This document shows, in pieces, positions 12,570 to 23,193 of a DNA stretch of 64,000 nt. Location of the stretch: assembly GCF_034140825.1 (NCBI RefSeq), contig NC_089046.1, positions 1,192,001 through 1,256,000 of the forward strand, written 5' to 3'. The stretch's first letter is position 1, and each line of letters starts with the position of its first letter. The notes beneath the pieces are model-generated. The model saw nothing but the letters and a program-made list of their open reading frames with translations, was not told where the DNA came from and searched no databases. The stretch is from Oryza sativa Japonica Group. Taxonomy: Eukaryota > Streptophyta > Magnoliopsida > Poales > Poaceae. The position numbers and the translations under genes were made by a program.

Positions 12570-12696
12570 TACGTACCATCCAAAGCCGTGATACCAAAGC
12601 TTTTCCATTCCTCTCTTCTTCCTCCCTTTCTCCTCCTCGCCACCTAACGTCGTCGACGCTCGCCGGCGGCGAGGTGTGATCTGTGACCGATCATCG

Positions 12697-13014
12697 ATGG
12701 GGCCTCAGCAAGACCGGTCGGCGGCCAAGCCGTACGCGAACGGCAGCACGGCGGCGGCGGCGGCGGCGGGGAGGAAGGAGAACAACAAGGTGGTGCGGTA
12801 CAGGGAGTGCCAGCGCAACCACGCCGCCAGCATCGGCGGCCACGCCGTCGACGGCTGCCGGGAGTTCATGGCGTCGGGCGCCGATGGCACCGCCGCCGCG
12901 CTCCTCTGCGCCGCCTGCGGCTGCCACCAGAGCTTCCACAGGCGAGAGGTGGAGGCCGCCGCGGCCGAATGCGACTGCTCCTCCGACACCTCCTCCGGCA
13001 CCGGCCGCCGGTGA
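12697..13014 (+). CDS. MIF: Mini zinc finger protein (MIF, ZF-HD dimerisation domain only)
   Basis: Single exon, 105 aa. Seen: a short N-terminus with an alanine run, then the ZF-HD zinc finger from about residue 32: [24 protein letters not shown] followed by [16 protein letters not shown], with the family's Cys/His spacing. There is no homeodomain, which defines the mini zinc finger (MIF) class. These proteins are known to dimerise with ZF-HD homeodomain factors and block their DNA binding or nuclear entry, and they influence several hormone responses. The start is the ATG at 12697 ([12 protein letters not shown]); the reading frame upstream has no other ATG. The sequence agrees with my memory of rice MIF1/MIF2, near-identical copies on chromosomes 11 and 12. 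Which copy this is cannot be decided here. Confidence 0.93.
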   Translation: MGPQQDRSAAKPYANGSTAAAAAAGRKENNKVVRYRECQRNHAASIGGHAVDGCREFMASGADGTAAALLCAACGCHQSFHRREVEAAAAECDCSSDTSSGTGRR

Positions 13015-14799
13015 TCGCCGTGGATTTGATTCGGCCTCGTCGTGCGAGTAGATCAGCATCATCAGTAGGTAAGGTGGTATTGGCGATTTGGCATTCAAAG
13101 GATTCGGTGGATGAATGAATCTGATTGTGTATGAACCGATTAAAAAGTTCTCTTCCTTTTTTTCTTTCATATTTTGATTTTTGGTGAATCGATGGTGTGT
13201 AATGTAACATAATATATGTTAAAAAGCATACGCATAAGAAGCGTTCATGTAACTGCTGTGTCCATGTACAGATTATATTCAGATGAACATCTTAATTATA
13301 TTCTCTAAAATAACTGTGCTTTTCTGTTTGACTATTAGTAGTTGTATATCTGAATTAATTGTCACTTAACTTTCATATGCTGGGAACAGATTTTTGCAGC
13401 AGTTGGTACTTTCTTGGTGGTTATCATCTGCTTAGTACACTGTTGTTCTCTTCTTCTGACTTCTGAGCTGCCGTAGCACAAATTTACTTGATGGCTTTCA
13501 TTTTACTAAAAGAAAAAATTAAGGTGTGGGTGCGGTTATTATAGTATGTTATTTTGTCACTAGCATGTGTGAGGGTTCATCATTTGGATCTTCATGCCTG
13601 AAAAGTATTAGAGCTATATATATACTCTAAGTCTGCAGGTCAACTGTTAGCCGTTTAAACATCAACTCCTTTTTGTTGTTTCTGTCGTTAAAGTGATTAC
13701 CTAGCATAGCTTGAGTGTTAAAATAAAGCTAGGCTAATGGCAATAACACTACAACAGAGACTAGGTTCCTGCATCATGGGTAAATAAAATCGTTTGTCTT
13801 CATGAAAAGAAATATTGTGTACTAAAAAACAAGGAATCAAAAAATCAACATGCAGAAAGGAAGCTGGCCTCTAGTTTGGTGTATAGGCTCTAGAAGATTG
13901 AGAGGTACTGTTTACTAGTCAATTCTTCAGAGTTTAGGTATACAATTTAGCTGCTTCAGATTAAATCTATTCAGTGTACTGTCTATTCTGGAGCATGCAA
14001 GAGATTTAGTTGTCAAATGTCAATTTTTGCATCATTTTCAGAGCTGTCATCTCTGTATCTGACTGTCACTGCCGAAACCATAATGTTTGTTGATACTTTT
14101 CAGAGGATTTTCTCTTATATATGCTTTTCAGATCGAGTGGATTAAGGATAATTTTTTTGACTTTGATTAAGGATAAATTTAATTATACCCATGAGTAGTG
14201 ATCAACTGGATTACATGGTCATGCAACTATATTTAATTTTCTTTAACTTACTGTACTTATTACAAAGTTGGTGTATTTCTCATTTTTCTTCTTCTCAGCT
14301 AACTAATTAACAAAGTATATATATACACATGCCCATATATTCTTCACCTACTATACTTGACCCTCCAAAAAGGTCAGGTCCATTTTTAGGTGAGTGAGCA
14401 AGCACGGGCGAAGTCCATGTGACTTGTTCTTTGGCCAACATCCATCTATCAAAACAAAACTTTAATTTATGCATGCCAGGTATATAAATCATGATATGTA
14501 GCTCTAGTTCGCTTTCATAGACACATATCATGCAGAAACAACCACACGATCGATCCTCTTGCATGTGTCCCAGTGTATGATTGGGTCGTTGGCAGCTTTT
14601 TGATGCATATGCAATGTGATTTGGATATCACATTTTGGTTTTTGTGCATTATATGAGTCTATCTCTTGATATATATCTATGCAACTACTTTTTGGCGCTC
14701 CCTAATAAAATATTTATTTCATTTAGTTTATCTTTTATTCTTCTTAGTTGTACTACATATGTACATCGGTTGATTCAAGATCGAACCTCCACATTTTTA
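13015..14799. other. 3' flank of MIF and spacer, nothing recognised
   Basis: AT-rich DNA without coding features. The first few hundred bases are presumably the MIF 3' UTR. Confidence 0.45.
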
Positions 14800-15118
14800 G
14801 AGATAATTCAAGAAAGGCCATTGACAAATGTCCAAATCCAAAAAATATCATCGATAAGTGTGAGTTTCAAGAAATGACATCGTCCAAAATCATTTTGTCC
14901 CAAAAATACCATCGTCGTTAGGGCTCCGTCCATTCCGTGCCGTTAAATACATTATTCATCCTATAGCACTTAATGGCGCGGGATAGACGGAACCCTAACG
15001 GCGATGACATTTTTGGGATAAAGTCGTTTGTACTCTGAAATTTTTTGGAACTCACACTCGTCGATGGTATTTTTTTGAATTTGAATGCTTGTCAAAATGG
15101 CATTTCTTGAATTGTCTC
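14800..15118. mobile_element. Foldback MITE, possibly MULE-derived
   Basis: A 319-bp inverted repeat: GAGATAATTCAAGAAAGGCC at the left matches the inverse of the right end with few changes, and similarity continues inward for over 100 bp. Flanks CATTTTTA and CATTTTTTA could be a worn 9-bp duplication. The class is tentative. Confidence 0.6.
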
Positions 15119-15647
15119 CATTTTTTAACCTCCAACCAAAGCAAGTCTGGTGATTAAGGAAGAGAGATAATGTGGGAGGATATATTTGATGGCGGATGCA
15201 ACAAGCACCCCTAGTTTATTAGATCATTCCAATAAGGATGGGTGGGGTGGAAGAGTGTACTGTAGGGTGAGAATCGGAGGAAGAGGATAAGTTATTAACA
15301 AGGAAAGAGAGATTTGGAGGGGGTGGTGGGGCCTAGCCATGGCTATGGGGAAGTGGGAGTGAAGTGGTAGCATCTCGGATCTCATGGAACCAATCCATTA
15401 CAGATGGGAATGAAAATGGCTTATCAAAACTGAGCAAGTAGAATAAATACAACAATAGAGAAATACCTCATGAAGACATACAATGGGAAAACATGGAGAA
15501 ATTTTGAATGGATCCTGTAGCAATCTTAACCATCCAGAATTAAGTGAATTTAGAAAAAAAAAGAAACAAAAATAGAAGAAAGGCCATGCATTGCGCAGAC
15601 AACTATTGTTAGTTTTATTATATGTTTTTGTGGCCGGTGATGGCGAC

Positions 15648-15845
15648 CAGGGTTTCCCTTACCGCTGGTTACCGCGGTTACCGGGCTTACCGCGGGGGTA
15701 CGGTAATATAAATACCGCGGTAACCTCCTTAAATTTAAATAAATTTAAAAAATAATTTGAATTTTTAATAAATTTTATACGGTTTTGTACAGTTTTTCAC
15801 GGTTACCGCGTGGTAACCCCGGTCCCGGCAGTTTGGGAAACCCTG
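15648..15845. mobile_element. hAT-type MITE
   Basis: Ends CAGGGTTTCCC and GGGAAACCCTG are perfect inverted repeats. The flanking 8 bp, ATGGCGAC and ATGGCGTC, match at 7 of 8 positions. CAGGG ends with an 8-bp target site are typical of hAT. The interior has GGTTACCGCGG-type repeats and an AT-rich core; it is 198 bp and non-coding. Confidence 0.78.
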
Positions 15846-16045
15846 ATGGCGTCTTGCTGCTTTGGTTGGTCTACTTTTATGAGCATGCATGGAATAGCGT
15901 TTAATATTGGATTTTTATTGAAATGGATAAGTTTGGAGTCATTGAGTCAACTTAATGTATATTCTCTATCCTATCCATTCTAGGCTTCGTGCATATATAA
16001 TTGACATGCAGTGGAAGTTGAATATACAAGCAAACTCTCTCTATA

Positions 16046-16192
16046 GGCTGTGTTTAGTTCACACCAAAATTAGAAGTTTGGTTGAAATTGAAACGATGTG
16101 ACAGAAAAGTTGGAAGTTTGTATGTGTAGAAAAGTTTTGATGTGATGGAAAAGTTGAAAGTTTGAAGAAAAACTTTAGATCTAAACACGACC
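16046..16192. mobile_element. MITE with GGCTGTGTTTAG ends
   Basis: GGCTGTGTTTAG at the left pairs with CTAAACACGACC at the right, and ATA flanks both ends (16043-16045 and 16193-16195). The interior repeats AAAAGTT and AAGTTTG motifs. This is a common rice MITE type; superfamily uncertain (PIF-like by target size). Confidence 0.65.
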
Positions 16193-17025
16193 ATACTTAT
16201 GTGAGATAGGGGCACCACGTTTTCTTTATTTCATCTAGTCACTGTGTTGTTTACCACTAAATTCTAGCATATTACTAAAAACACTTTAGGAACCTGGTCT
16301 ACGCATATACGTTTGGTTTAAATATTAAATAGATTTGAAATATTTAAAATATGTATACTCCTCTTTTATTTGATACTATCTCCGTCTTAAAATGATGATA
16401 TCCTAGAATCTAGAATATGTGTAGTCAAGCCTGATCTAAACCTTAAACCATTAATACAAAAATAGTGGAATTTTAAAGTCTGAATGTTATCCTAGGAGAT
16501 TTTTTACAAACAAATTCTATAGTTATAGTTTTATATAAGTTTTTATAAATGTCTAGCTTAAAATAATAATAATAAATTAAAGATGTGCATTAAGGATCAT
16601 GCATGTCGATATTCAAAACATCATCCATTAATTTGAGAAATAAGGCAGTACATATAGGCCTAAATAAAGACAATTCACACCTTCATAAGCAAGAACATGC
16701 ATGCTAATTGCAACTTATATAGTACTAGCTAATAAGGATCGAGTGTCCAATAATTTGTAAGCTCTTTAGAATCTCTTTTAATTGTTGGCAATTATATTAT
16801 ACATGCTCCCTTTAATTTGAAGCATGCATATGCACGACACGTAGGCATGCAGGCAACAGCAAAATTCATGCACATCATGCTGTTGAGCTGATCAGTCGCG
16901 GGTAGCTAACTAAAGAGTCCACATTTTTTTTGTGAATGAGGAGTATTGGAGATAGTCAGATAGTGGCGTCAGGCGGATAGCTAGGAAAGCTGTCGACCTG
17001 TCGTACGCAGGATAAGAGTATATCA

Positions 17026-17200
17026 GGTCTTTAGTTGGTGAAATGAAAATTTTTGTTTCACATAGAACGTTTGACCGGATGTTAAAAAAGATTTTTAGAC
17101 GCAAATAAAAAGACTAATTTTATAACTCGCCTGGAAACCGCGAGACAAATTAGGCTTAAAAGATTGTTTTTGGGAAAAAAATTTAGGAACTAAACGGGGC
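17026..17200. mobile_element. MITE with GTTTAGTTCC-type ends
   Basis: The ends are GGTCTTTAGTTGGTG and the inverse of GCCCCGTTTAGTTCC, with the interior landmarks GTTTGACCGGATG and GGAAACCGCGAGACAAATT of a frequent rice MITE family. The target duplication is not clear. Confidence 0.6.
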
Positions 17201-17427
17201 TGATATCTATCCATCACGTACAGAAAGTTACAGTGTAGTTGGTGTGCACGCACGAGCGAGATAAGTACAGTACAGCTGCAGAGCGCGGCCATTTAAATTG
17301 ACATGTCAGCTGCAAACTTATTATTTAAAAGGATATATATGGATGGTGAACTGCGCGTGCTTCATGCGTGCCGATGCTTTAGCTGCATGTATGGCTTTTA
17401 ATAGTTGAGTTTTGATGCAGGCATAAT

Positions 17428-18650
17428 CACTACGGGAAAAAAATGGTTTTTCCTGACTGCTAAAATATGCTTTTTCTAGCGGCTAGGCTAACCGTCAACG
17501 TAGGTAAGTGAAAATAATCTATTTTCGTTGGCAGCAAGATTAAGTGAACTCCCAGCAAAAATAAACTTCTGCAGTCAGCAAGATTATGCCAAAAGCTAGT
17601 GAAAATGATTTTCAGGAAAAAAAATAAATCCCCAGAATCCCTTTCTACCATCTCATCCAGGAAGTTGCCAAAAAAAAATTGAAAATGGACATGAACATCA
17701 TTCAAGCACAATCCAAATACAGAGCATCACAAATATCAACATATTAACAGCAACATAACATATTAACAAGATATCATCATCACAAAAATCCGCTGGCCAT
17801 CGTTGGCCCAAGCAAACCCGCCACCAGCATCGTCGCACTCGAGGTTGTCATGGTTGGACTCAAGCACCATTGGCGTTGGATCCACCTCCCCCGAGCATCG
17901 CCGCCGCCTGCGCGAGCCGCCATCCCTCCTATTTGCTGCCGCCGCCGGTGGGGAGGGAGGAGGAGACGCCAGATCCACTCCCGCCGCCTCCTCCTTCCCC
18001 ACGCCGCTCTCGAGGCCTGGCGGCGGCGGATCCGCCCTCTGGAGGCCCACCGGTGCCTAATCCACCCTCTTGAGGCATGTCGGCGCCAGATTCGCCTCTC
18101 CCAAGCATCGCTGCTGCCTGCGCGAGCCGCCATCCCTCCTCTTTGCCGCCACCGTCGGTGGGGAGAGAGGAGGAGGTGCCGGATCCGCTCCCGCCGCCCC
18201 CTCCCGCGCGCCGCTGATGACGAGAGACGGCACCCCCCTTCCCTGCGCCGCTCCCAAGGCATGATGGCGGCGGTACTGGGGGTGGGTGGGGTGGCGATGG
18301 TAGCCGGCGGTGGTGGAGATGGGAGGGAGAAGGAGAGATGCGAGGGAGAATGGAGAGAGGCGGAGAGAGGGATTTTATTTGGCGTTTGGTGGGCGGTGAG
18401 GTGCGCGGTGGATTTTTTTTCCAGCGGTCCTCTTTATCTACTGCCAGCGAAAACGTGATTTTCGTTGGCGGACACTTAAGAAGTTTCGCGTCGAAAAATA
18501 GAGTTTTTTATGGCAGATCTTTTAGCGCGGCCAGTTTTCGTTGTCAGTCCATAGGCTCCACCCCTCGTTACGTTTTTGTTGGCGGTTTTCGCGTATAGCC
18601 GCCAACGAAAATTATAGGGTGATGCTATGAAAAATCATCTTTTTATAGTG
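17428..18650. mobile_element. Non-autonomous CACTA element
   Basis: The left end is CACTACGGGAAAAA and the right end, read inverted, CACTATAAAAAGATG. The 3-bp flanks are AAT and ATT, an imperfect match. Subterminal copies of TTTTCGTTGGCGG/CCAGCGAAAAC (for example 17522, 18446, 18538, 18567 and 18603) are typical CACTA transposase-binding repeats. No transposase is present. The interior is GC-rich and holds a duplicated gene-like block. Confidence 0.82.
17895..18205. repeat. Duplicated GC-rich block within the CACTA element
   Basis: A block beginning GAGCATCGCCGCCGCCTGCG near 17895 recurs near 18098 as AAGCATCGCTGCTGCCTGCG. Both continue through CGAGCCGCCATCCCTCCT, and each copy is about 100 bp with an offset of about 203 bp. 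The copies have diverged by several percent. It looks like captured or amplified exon-like DNA; no product is recognisable. Confidence 0.65.
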
Positions 18651-20048
18651 ATTGAGACCACAATTATTTACGAAACCATGCAAAAATTGGTGTACTTTAC
18701 ACAATATCATCATGATATTATATTGATCCATGCTTATGAAGTAATGAAGCATCCATCTCTAATTGACATGATTCGGGGAAAAACATCATCTCTAAATTAT
18801 ATTAGTTAAAAGTTAGTATATATGAACTTGTAAAACACTCATTTGATATATGAACTTGTTTGACGCGTGTGAACCAAAGTTAAAATGACACCGAAAGGCT
18901 AATTTTACTAAGTTGTCGTTGATTAGGACTTGAGGTGGCATGCATGAGACATGTTATATTTGAAATCTTAGTCTCTATTTTCTCTTTCTATGTTTCTACT
19001 CCTTGCATCATTTTGTTTTGGTTTTTCATATCTTTTTGTTTACGATTATTATTATGTCTTATACTATACTTTTTTTATTGAATTGATGTGTGTCTATCTA
19101 GTATTTTTTTCATCTACAACATCCTTTCTTTAAGAGTGTATTTTTAGATATGAATATGGACAAGGACAATATGTGAGAACAATTAACTACTAAGACTATA
19201 TATACATTCAAGATAGGAACCTGACAGGTTAATTTACTGCAAGTGCAATTTACTCTTCACTATAATTAATTTAAGCATAGTCCGTTCAGCATGTAAATAG
19301 AAGGGGTAAATCGTTCTCTCGGATGATGTGGCTCCAAACCTAAAGCTCACACAACTCACATGAGTTCCATAGTTCCATCCAATTTTACGAGGAGGACCTA
19401 GCGTGTGAAACTAGAGCTACAATCTTGGATTCAGCGCTACTCCTGCTAGCTTAGCTTGGGCCCATTCGTACCAACTAATAGGAGGCGGCATGCAGGTATG
19501 CCAAAAACATCTTGGAGCTAGCAATAGCAACAGTTTTGATTGCAGCTCAACATATATATCCAATCAACTAATGTCTCAGACTTTGAACATGCATGACTGG
19601 TTTGTGCATATATTCAGGTATGTAGATATAGATAATATTTGTAATTTTCGAATCAACTCATGCACATACAACATGCAAAGCTAGTAGTATTTGATCTCAT
19701 CACTTACTGGGCCTACATGCAGATAATCCTTGGCCATTCAGCCATAGAAAAAGTTCACTTTAACTCCGTTAACTAGTGGATGGATCTAATTTATATTCCT
19801 TAATTGCAAAACAAGTAAAACAGTCCAAAACAAACTCTCTCAAATGTTTTAAGAGCGGTTTACGTTGACGCGAGAACTACGTGATAGTCCAGTCATAAAA
19901 TAAATTTTAAAAAAAATAAAATGGAACGCGCATGCCATCCCTTCTCTCTACTAATCTGTCTCTCCCTTTCTTTTTTTCGGTGCAAGCGCAGCAGGGCGCC
20001 GGGACGACCACGAAGAGCAGCGGCGGGGCTCTCCTCTTTCTCTCATCC
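18651..20048. other. Intergenic, nothing recognised
   Basis: AT-rich spacer between two DNA transposons, with no defensible coding region. Confidence 0.45.
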
Positions 20049-20051
20049 TAA

Positions 20052-20840
20052 GAGCATCTCTAACAACATGGCTATTTTTGCCTCTCCAAATGTCCTATTT
20101 AGCAAATTGCCAAAAATTTAGAGAGCCAAATTTGAATTTCACTCCAACAGTCTCTCCATTCAAATCTCCAATTTAACAGTGGGTCCCATATGTCAGTCAC
20201 ACTTTTTATTTGTGATCTTTTTCATCCACTTCTCTCTCGTCTTCTCCTCTCTTCTCTGCATTGCAATGGCGCGGGGGTGGAGACGATGGACGCCGGCGGC
20301 AGCGGCGCGAGTGGCAGAGGCCGATGGAAACGACGGGGCGGTGGAGGCGATGGACGCCGGCGGGAGAGGCGGGGCGGTGAAGGCCGGCGGGAGCAGCGCG
20401 GGCGGCGGAGACCGGAGAGAGCGGAGCGGCGGACCGGAGGACCGGCGGCGCCGCTGTGAGTGACGACGAACGGCGGAGCAGCAGCACCACCAAATCCTCT
20501 GAGGCCGATGCAAAAGGAGAAGGGGAGCGGCGGTAGGGATTGCGGTGGTGGCATCGGACAGCGGTAGGGATGACGGCGGACGACAGCAGGGATGGCGCTG
20601 GCGCCAGCGGCGCGCTTGCGACTGCGGAGAGAGAATATGAGAGGAGATGGGAAAAAATGCGTGGGGCCCACGATTTTGCAAGGCAACTCTGGCTGGCCAC
20701 AGTTGGCCAGCGTAGGGAGGAGTTTAGCCAGCCATATGGCATGGTCAGCCGTTTAGCAAGTCTGTTAGAGCCCGTTTTTTTACTTAAAATTACCAAAATT
20801 TAACTTAGATAGTGAAATGGCCACTCTGTTGGAGATGCTC
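20052..20840. mobile_element. Non-autonomous PIF/Harbinger-like element, 0.8 kb
   Basis: The ends GAGCATCTCTAACAACATGG and, inverted, GAGCATCTCCAACAGAGTGG are flanked by TAA on both sides (20049-20051 and 20841-20843). The 3-bp TAA target fits PIF/Harbinger. The centre (about 20265-20620) is strongly GC-rich with a purine bias and is quite unlike the AT-rich arms. No transposase is encoded. Confidence 0.72.
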
Positions 20841-20843
20841 TAA

Positions 20844-21378
20844 CCCCTTCCGCGCCGGCGTTGGCGGCGGAGTGGCCGGCCAAGTGGGTATGCGGAGCGG
20901 CGGTGTGGCGCGGGAGGAGGGAGGACGGATGGACCAGCACGCGGCGACGTTGGGGGAACAAGTGCAGGCCTACGACGCAGGTGACGATCCGCCGGACCAA
21001 CGCAGGCGGAACTGGGCCGGAACGGCGCAGCGACTTACGTGCGGCCCATGTTAATTGGACCGGAACGGAGATGCGGTTTACGTGCGGCCCAAGAGCAATT
21101 CTTCTAAGACGGCCTACGAGCAATCGGCTCCATATGTCAGTCACTGAAACTTCGCGGGGGTTCGAATCGTGAGATCCCCAAATTTCGATCGAGTGGTTTC
21201 CCTCCCAAACCCAAAATTTCCGAATTCCTCCCCGCGCTGCCCCTCTCCAACCCAAATCCCTTCAATTCAATTTCCCCATTTCATCCTCTTCTTCTTCGTC
21301 CCCTTCTCCATCTCCAAATTCCAACCCATTCCTCCCAGATCCCCAATCCTCCAATTCACCACTTCGATTGATGCGCCA
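20844..21378 (+). promoter_or_regulatory. CDC45 upstream region with site II motifs
   Basis: TGGGCC/GGCCCA cores occur at 21013, 21043 and 21086, two of them inside a repeated ACGTGCGGCCCA. Site II motifs are common ahead of cell-proliferation genes, which fits a replication factor. The sequence from about 21180 is pyrimidine-rich and is probably the leader. Confidence 0.45.
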
Positions 21379-23193
21379 ATGGTGCGAGAGCTCCGCCTCG
21401 ACTCCTTCTACGCGCGCCTCCACGCCGCCGCCGCCGCGTCCGCCGCCGACGCATCCTCGCCGCTCCTGATCCTCCCCTCCGCCGCCGACGCCGACGCCCT
21501 CTGCGCGCTCAAGGTGCTCACCCACGTCCTCTCCGCCGACTCCATCCGCTTCTCCATCTACCCCGTCGCGTCCGCCGCCGCCGCCGCCTCCCTCCTCGCC
21601 TCCTTCTCCGCATCCCAGCCGCTCTGCCTCCTCCTCATCAACTGGGGCGCCCACCGCGACCTCCGCGCCGTGCTGCCCCCCGCCGCCACCGCGTTCGTCG
21701 TGGATTCGCACCGCCCCATCCACCTCCACAACCTTTCGGCGGCCAACGACCGCGTCGTCGTGCTCTTCACCACTGACGACGAGCACACCGCCGATCTCTC
21801 CTACGACTTCGACGTCTCCTCCCTAGCCGATGCCTCCGACCTCTCCGCTCAGGGGGAGGCCGACGACCACCTCCGCGTCGCCGAGGAGGACGAAGATTCC
21901 GATGCTTCCGACTCGGATTCCGACGGCGAGGGTGGGAGGAGGAAGAGGCGGCGGCTCTCCGACGATGCGGAGGCGGATGGCGACCCGGAGAGGCTGTTCG
22001 GGAAGCTGAGGAGGGAGTACTACCGGCTCGGCACCTTCCACGGGAAGCCGTCGGGGTGCCTCATGTACGAGCTCGCCCACGCGCTGCGGAAGAACACCAA
22101 CGAGCTCCTCTGGTTCGCCTGCGTCTCCCTCACCGACCAGTTCGTCCACGAGCGCATCACCAACGAGCGCTACCAGGCCGCCGTCATGGAGCTCGAGCAG
22201 CACATCAATGGATCTGGCAATCTCGATCCATCTGGCGTGGGCGCGGTGGTGACGCTCAAGGATGGCACCAAGATCCGGGCGCCGGAGGCCTCACGCATCG
22301 CCTATGAAGACGAGCCGCGGCTGATGCTGCTCCGGGAGTGGAGTCTGTTCGACTCCATGCTCTGCTCGTCGTATGTCGCGACGAAGCTCAAGACCTGGAG
22401 CGACAATGGCCTCAAGAAGCTGAAGCTGCTTCTGGCAAGGATGGGATTCCCGCTCGCCGACTGCCAGAAGAGGTTCCAGTACATGAGCATGGAGGTCAAG
22501 CGGAAGATGCGTGATGAGTTTGATCGGTTCTTGCCTGAGTATGGGCTCACCGAGTTCTATTATCGGAGTTTCTTGAGGGTGCATGGGTACCGCTCCAAGG
22601 TTTCTGCTGCAGATGTTGTTTATGGCGTCACAGCTTTGCTTGAATCACTGAATGCTGAGTCCAAGGACTCCAAGGGGTCTTCTGCTGCTGAGCAATTCTG
22701 GGTTGCATACTCTGCATTGTCGCTGAGCAATGTCGATCAGCTGCGGAAAGGGATGCAGTCTGCAATTGAGATACAGAGGGCAATACTGAGGCAAGGAAGC
22801 TCAGCGATTACCAAGACCGGGTTCATTCGGAGTGCAAAGAAGTTTCGGTGGGTGAAGCTTGATGATCCAGTGGATACAGATAAGTTATGCCAACCTCAGG
22901 CTCTTACCAAATTCTGCTTTTTCCTAATGGACGCACTGAGAGAGCGAGGAGCAAGGATGAAGCCACTTATCTGCGCTTGCTTAGCAAGGGAGCCTGAGAA
23001 AGTGCTTGTTGTGGGGGTATGTGGGAAGCCAAGGCTGGGGGCTGTTAAGGGGAATGCATTTGGTAATGCATTTAGGTCAGCTGCCGAGGAGATTGGTGCA
23101 GACTATTTCCATGACATGTTTGAGTCATCATGGATTGTTCTCGATGTTGTTGCTGTCAGCTCTTTCATGATTCGGTTAACAGAGAAGCTATGA
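21379..23193 (+). CDS. CDC45: CDC45, replicative helicase (CMG) subunit
   Basis: Intronless reading frame of 604 aa, the usual length for plant Cdc45. Cdc45 joins MCM2-7 and GINS to form the CMG helicase that opens replication forks; it acts in the nucleus at origin firing and during elongation. Seen: the N-terminal DHH-phosphoesterase-like fold with LLILPSAADADALCALKVL and DSHRPIHLHN (residues 109-118). An acidic stretch (about 169-184) is followed by the basic RRKRRR (187-192), a likely nuclear signal. The C-terminal part includes KKFRWVKLDDPVDTDKLCQPQALTKF and the end SSWIVLDVVAVSSFMIRL. The start at 21379 (VRELRLDSFYARLH) was chosen because the open frame upstream is low-complexity and lacks family similarity. 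Very GC-rich at the 5' end, falling toward 3'. From memory, rice has two CDC45 copies, on chromosomes 11 and 12. Confidence 0.96.
   Translation: MVRELRLDSFYARLHAAAAASAADASSPLLILPSAADADALCALKVLTHVLSADSIRFSIYPVASAAAAASLLASFSASQPLCLLLINWGAHRDLRAVLPPAATAFVVDSHRPIHLHNLSAANDRVVVLFTTDDEHTADLSYDFDVSSLADASDLSAQGEADDHLRVAEEDEDSDASDSDSDGEGGRRKRRRLSDDAEADGDPERLFGKLRREYYRLGTFHGKPSGCLMYELAHALRKNTNELLWFACVSLTDQFVHERITNERYQAAVMELEQHINGSGNLDPSGVGAVVTLKDGTKIRAPEASRIAYEDEPRLMLLREWSLFDSMLCSSYVATKLKTWSDNGLKKLKLLLARMGFPLADCQKRFQYMSMEVKRKMRDEFDRFLPEYGLTEFYYRSFLRVHGYRSKVSAADVVYGVTALLESLNAESKDSKGSSAAEQFWVAYSALSLSNVDQLRKGMQSAIEIQRAILRQGSSAITKTGFIRSAKKFRWVKLDDPVDTDKLCQPQALTKFCFFLMDALRERGARMKPLICACLAREPEKVLVVGVCGKPRLGAVKGNAFGNAFRSAAEEIGADYFHDMFESSWIVLDVVAVSSFMIRLTEKL

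Noticed and set aside
16370-16515. Possible Stowaway MITE starting ACTATCTCCGTCTTAAAATG
   Set aside because: Only one end resembles a terminus; the other cannot be found, so no element is called.
17780-18460. Arg- and Pro-rich open frames in the CACTA element
   Set aside because: Low-complexity translations of a GC-rich duplicated block; no motif and no agreement between frames.
20190-20690. Several GC-rich open frames on both strands
   Set aside because: They lie wholly in the core of the PIF-type element, show only low-complexity Arg/Ala/Gly peptides and match no family.
21100-21180. tRNA gene suggested by GGTTCGAATC near 21156
   Set aside because: The B-box-like word is there, but no T-stem, acceptor stem or A box at the right distance can be formed. 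It lies in the CDC45 leader.
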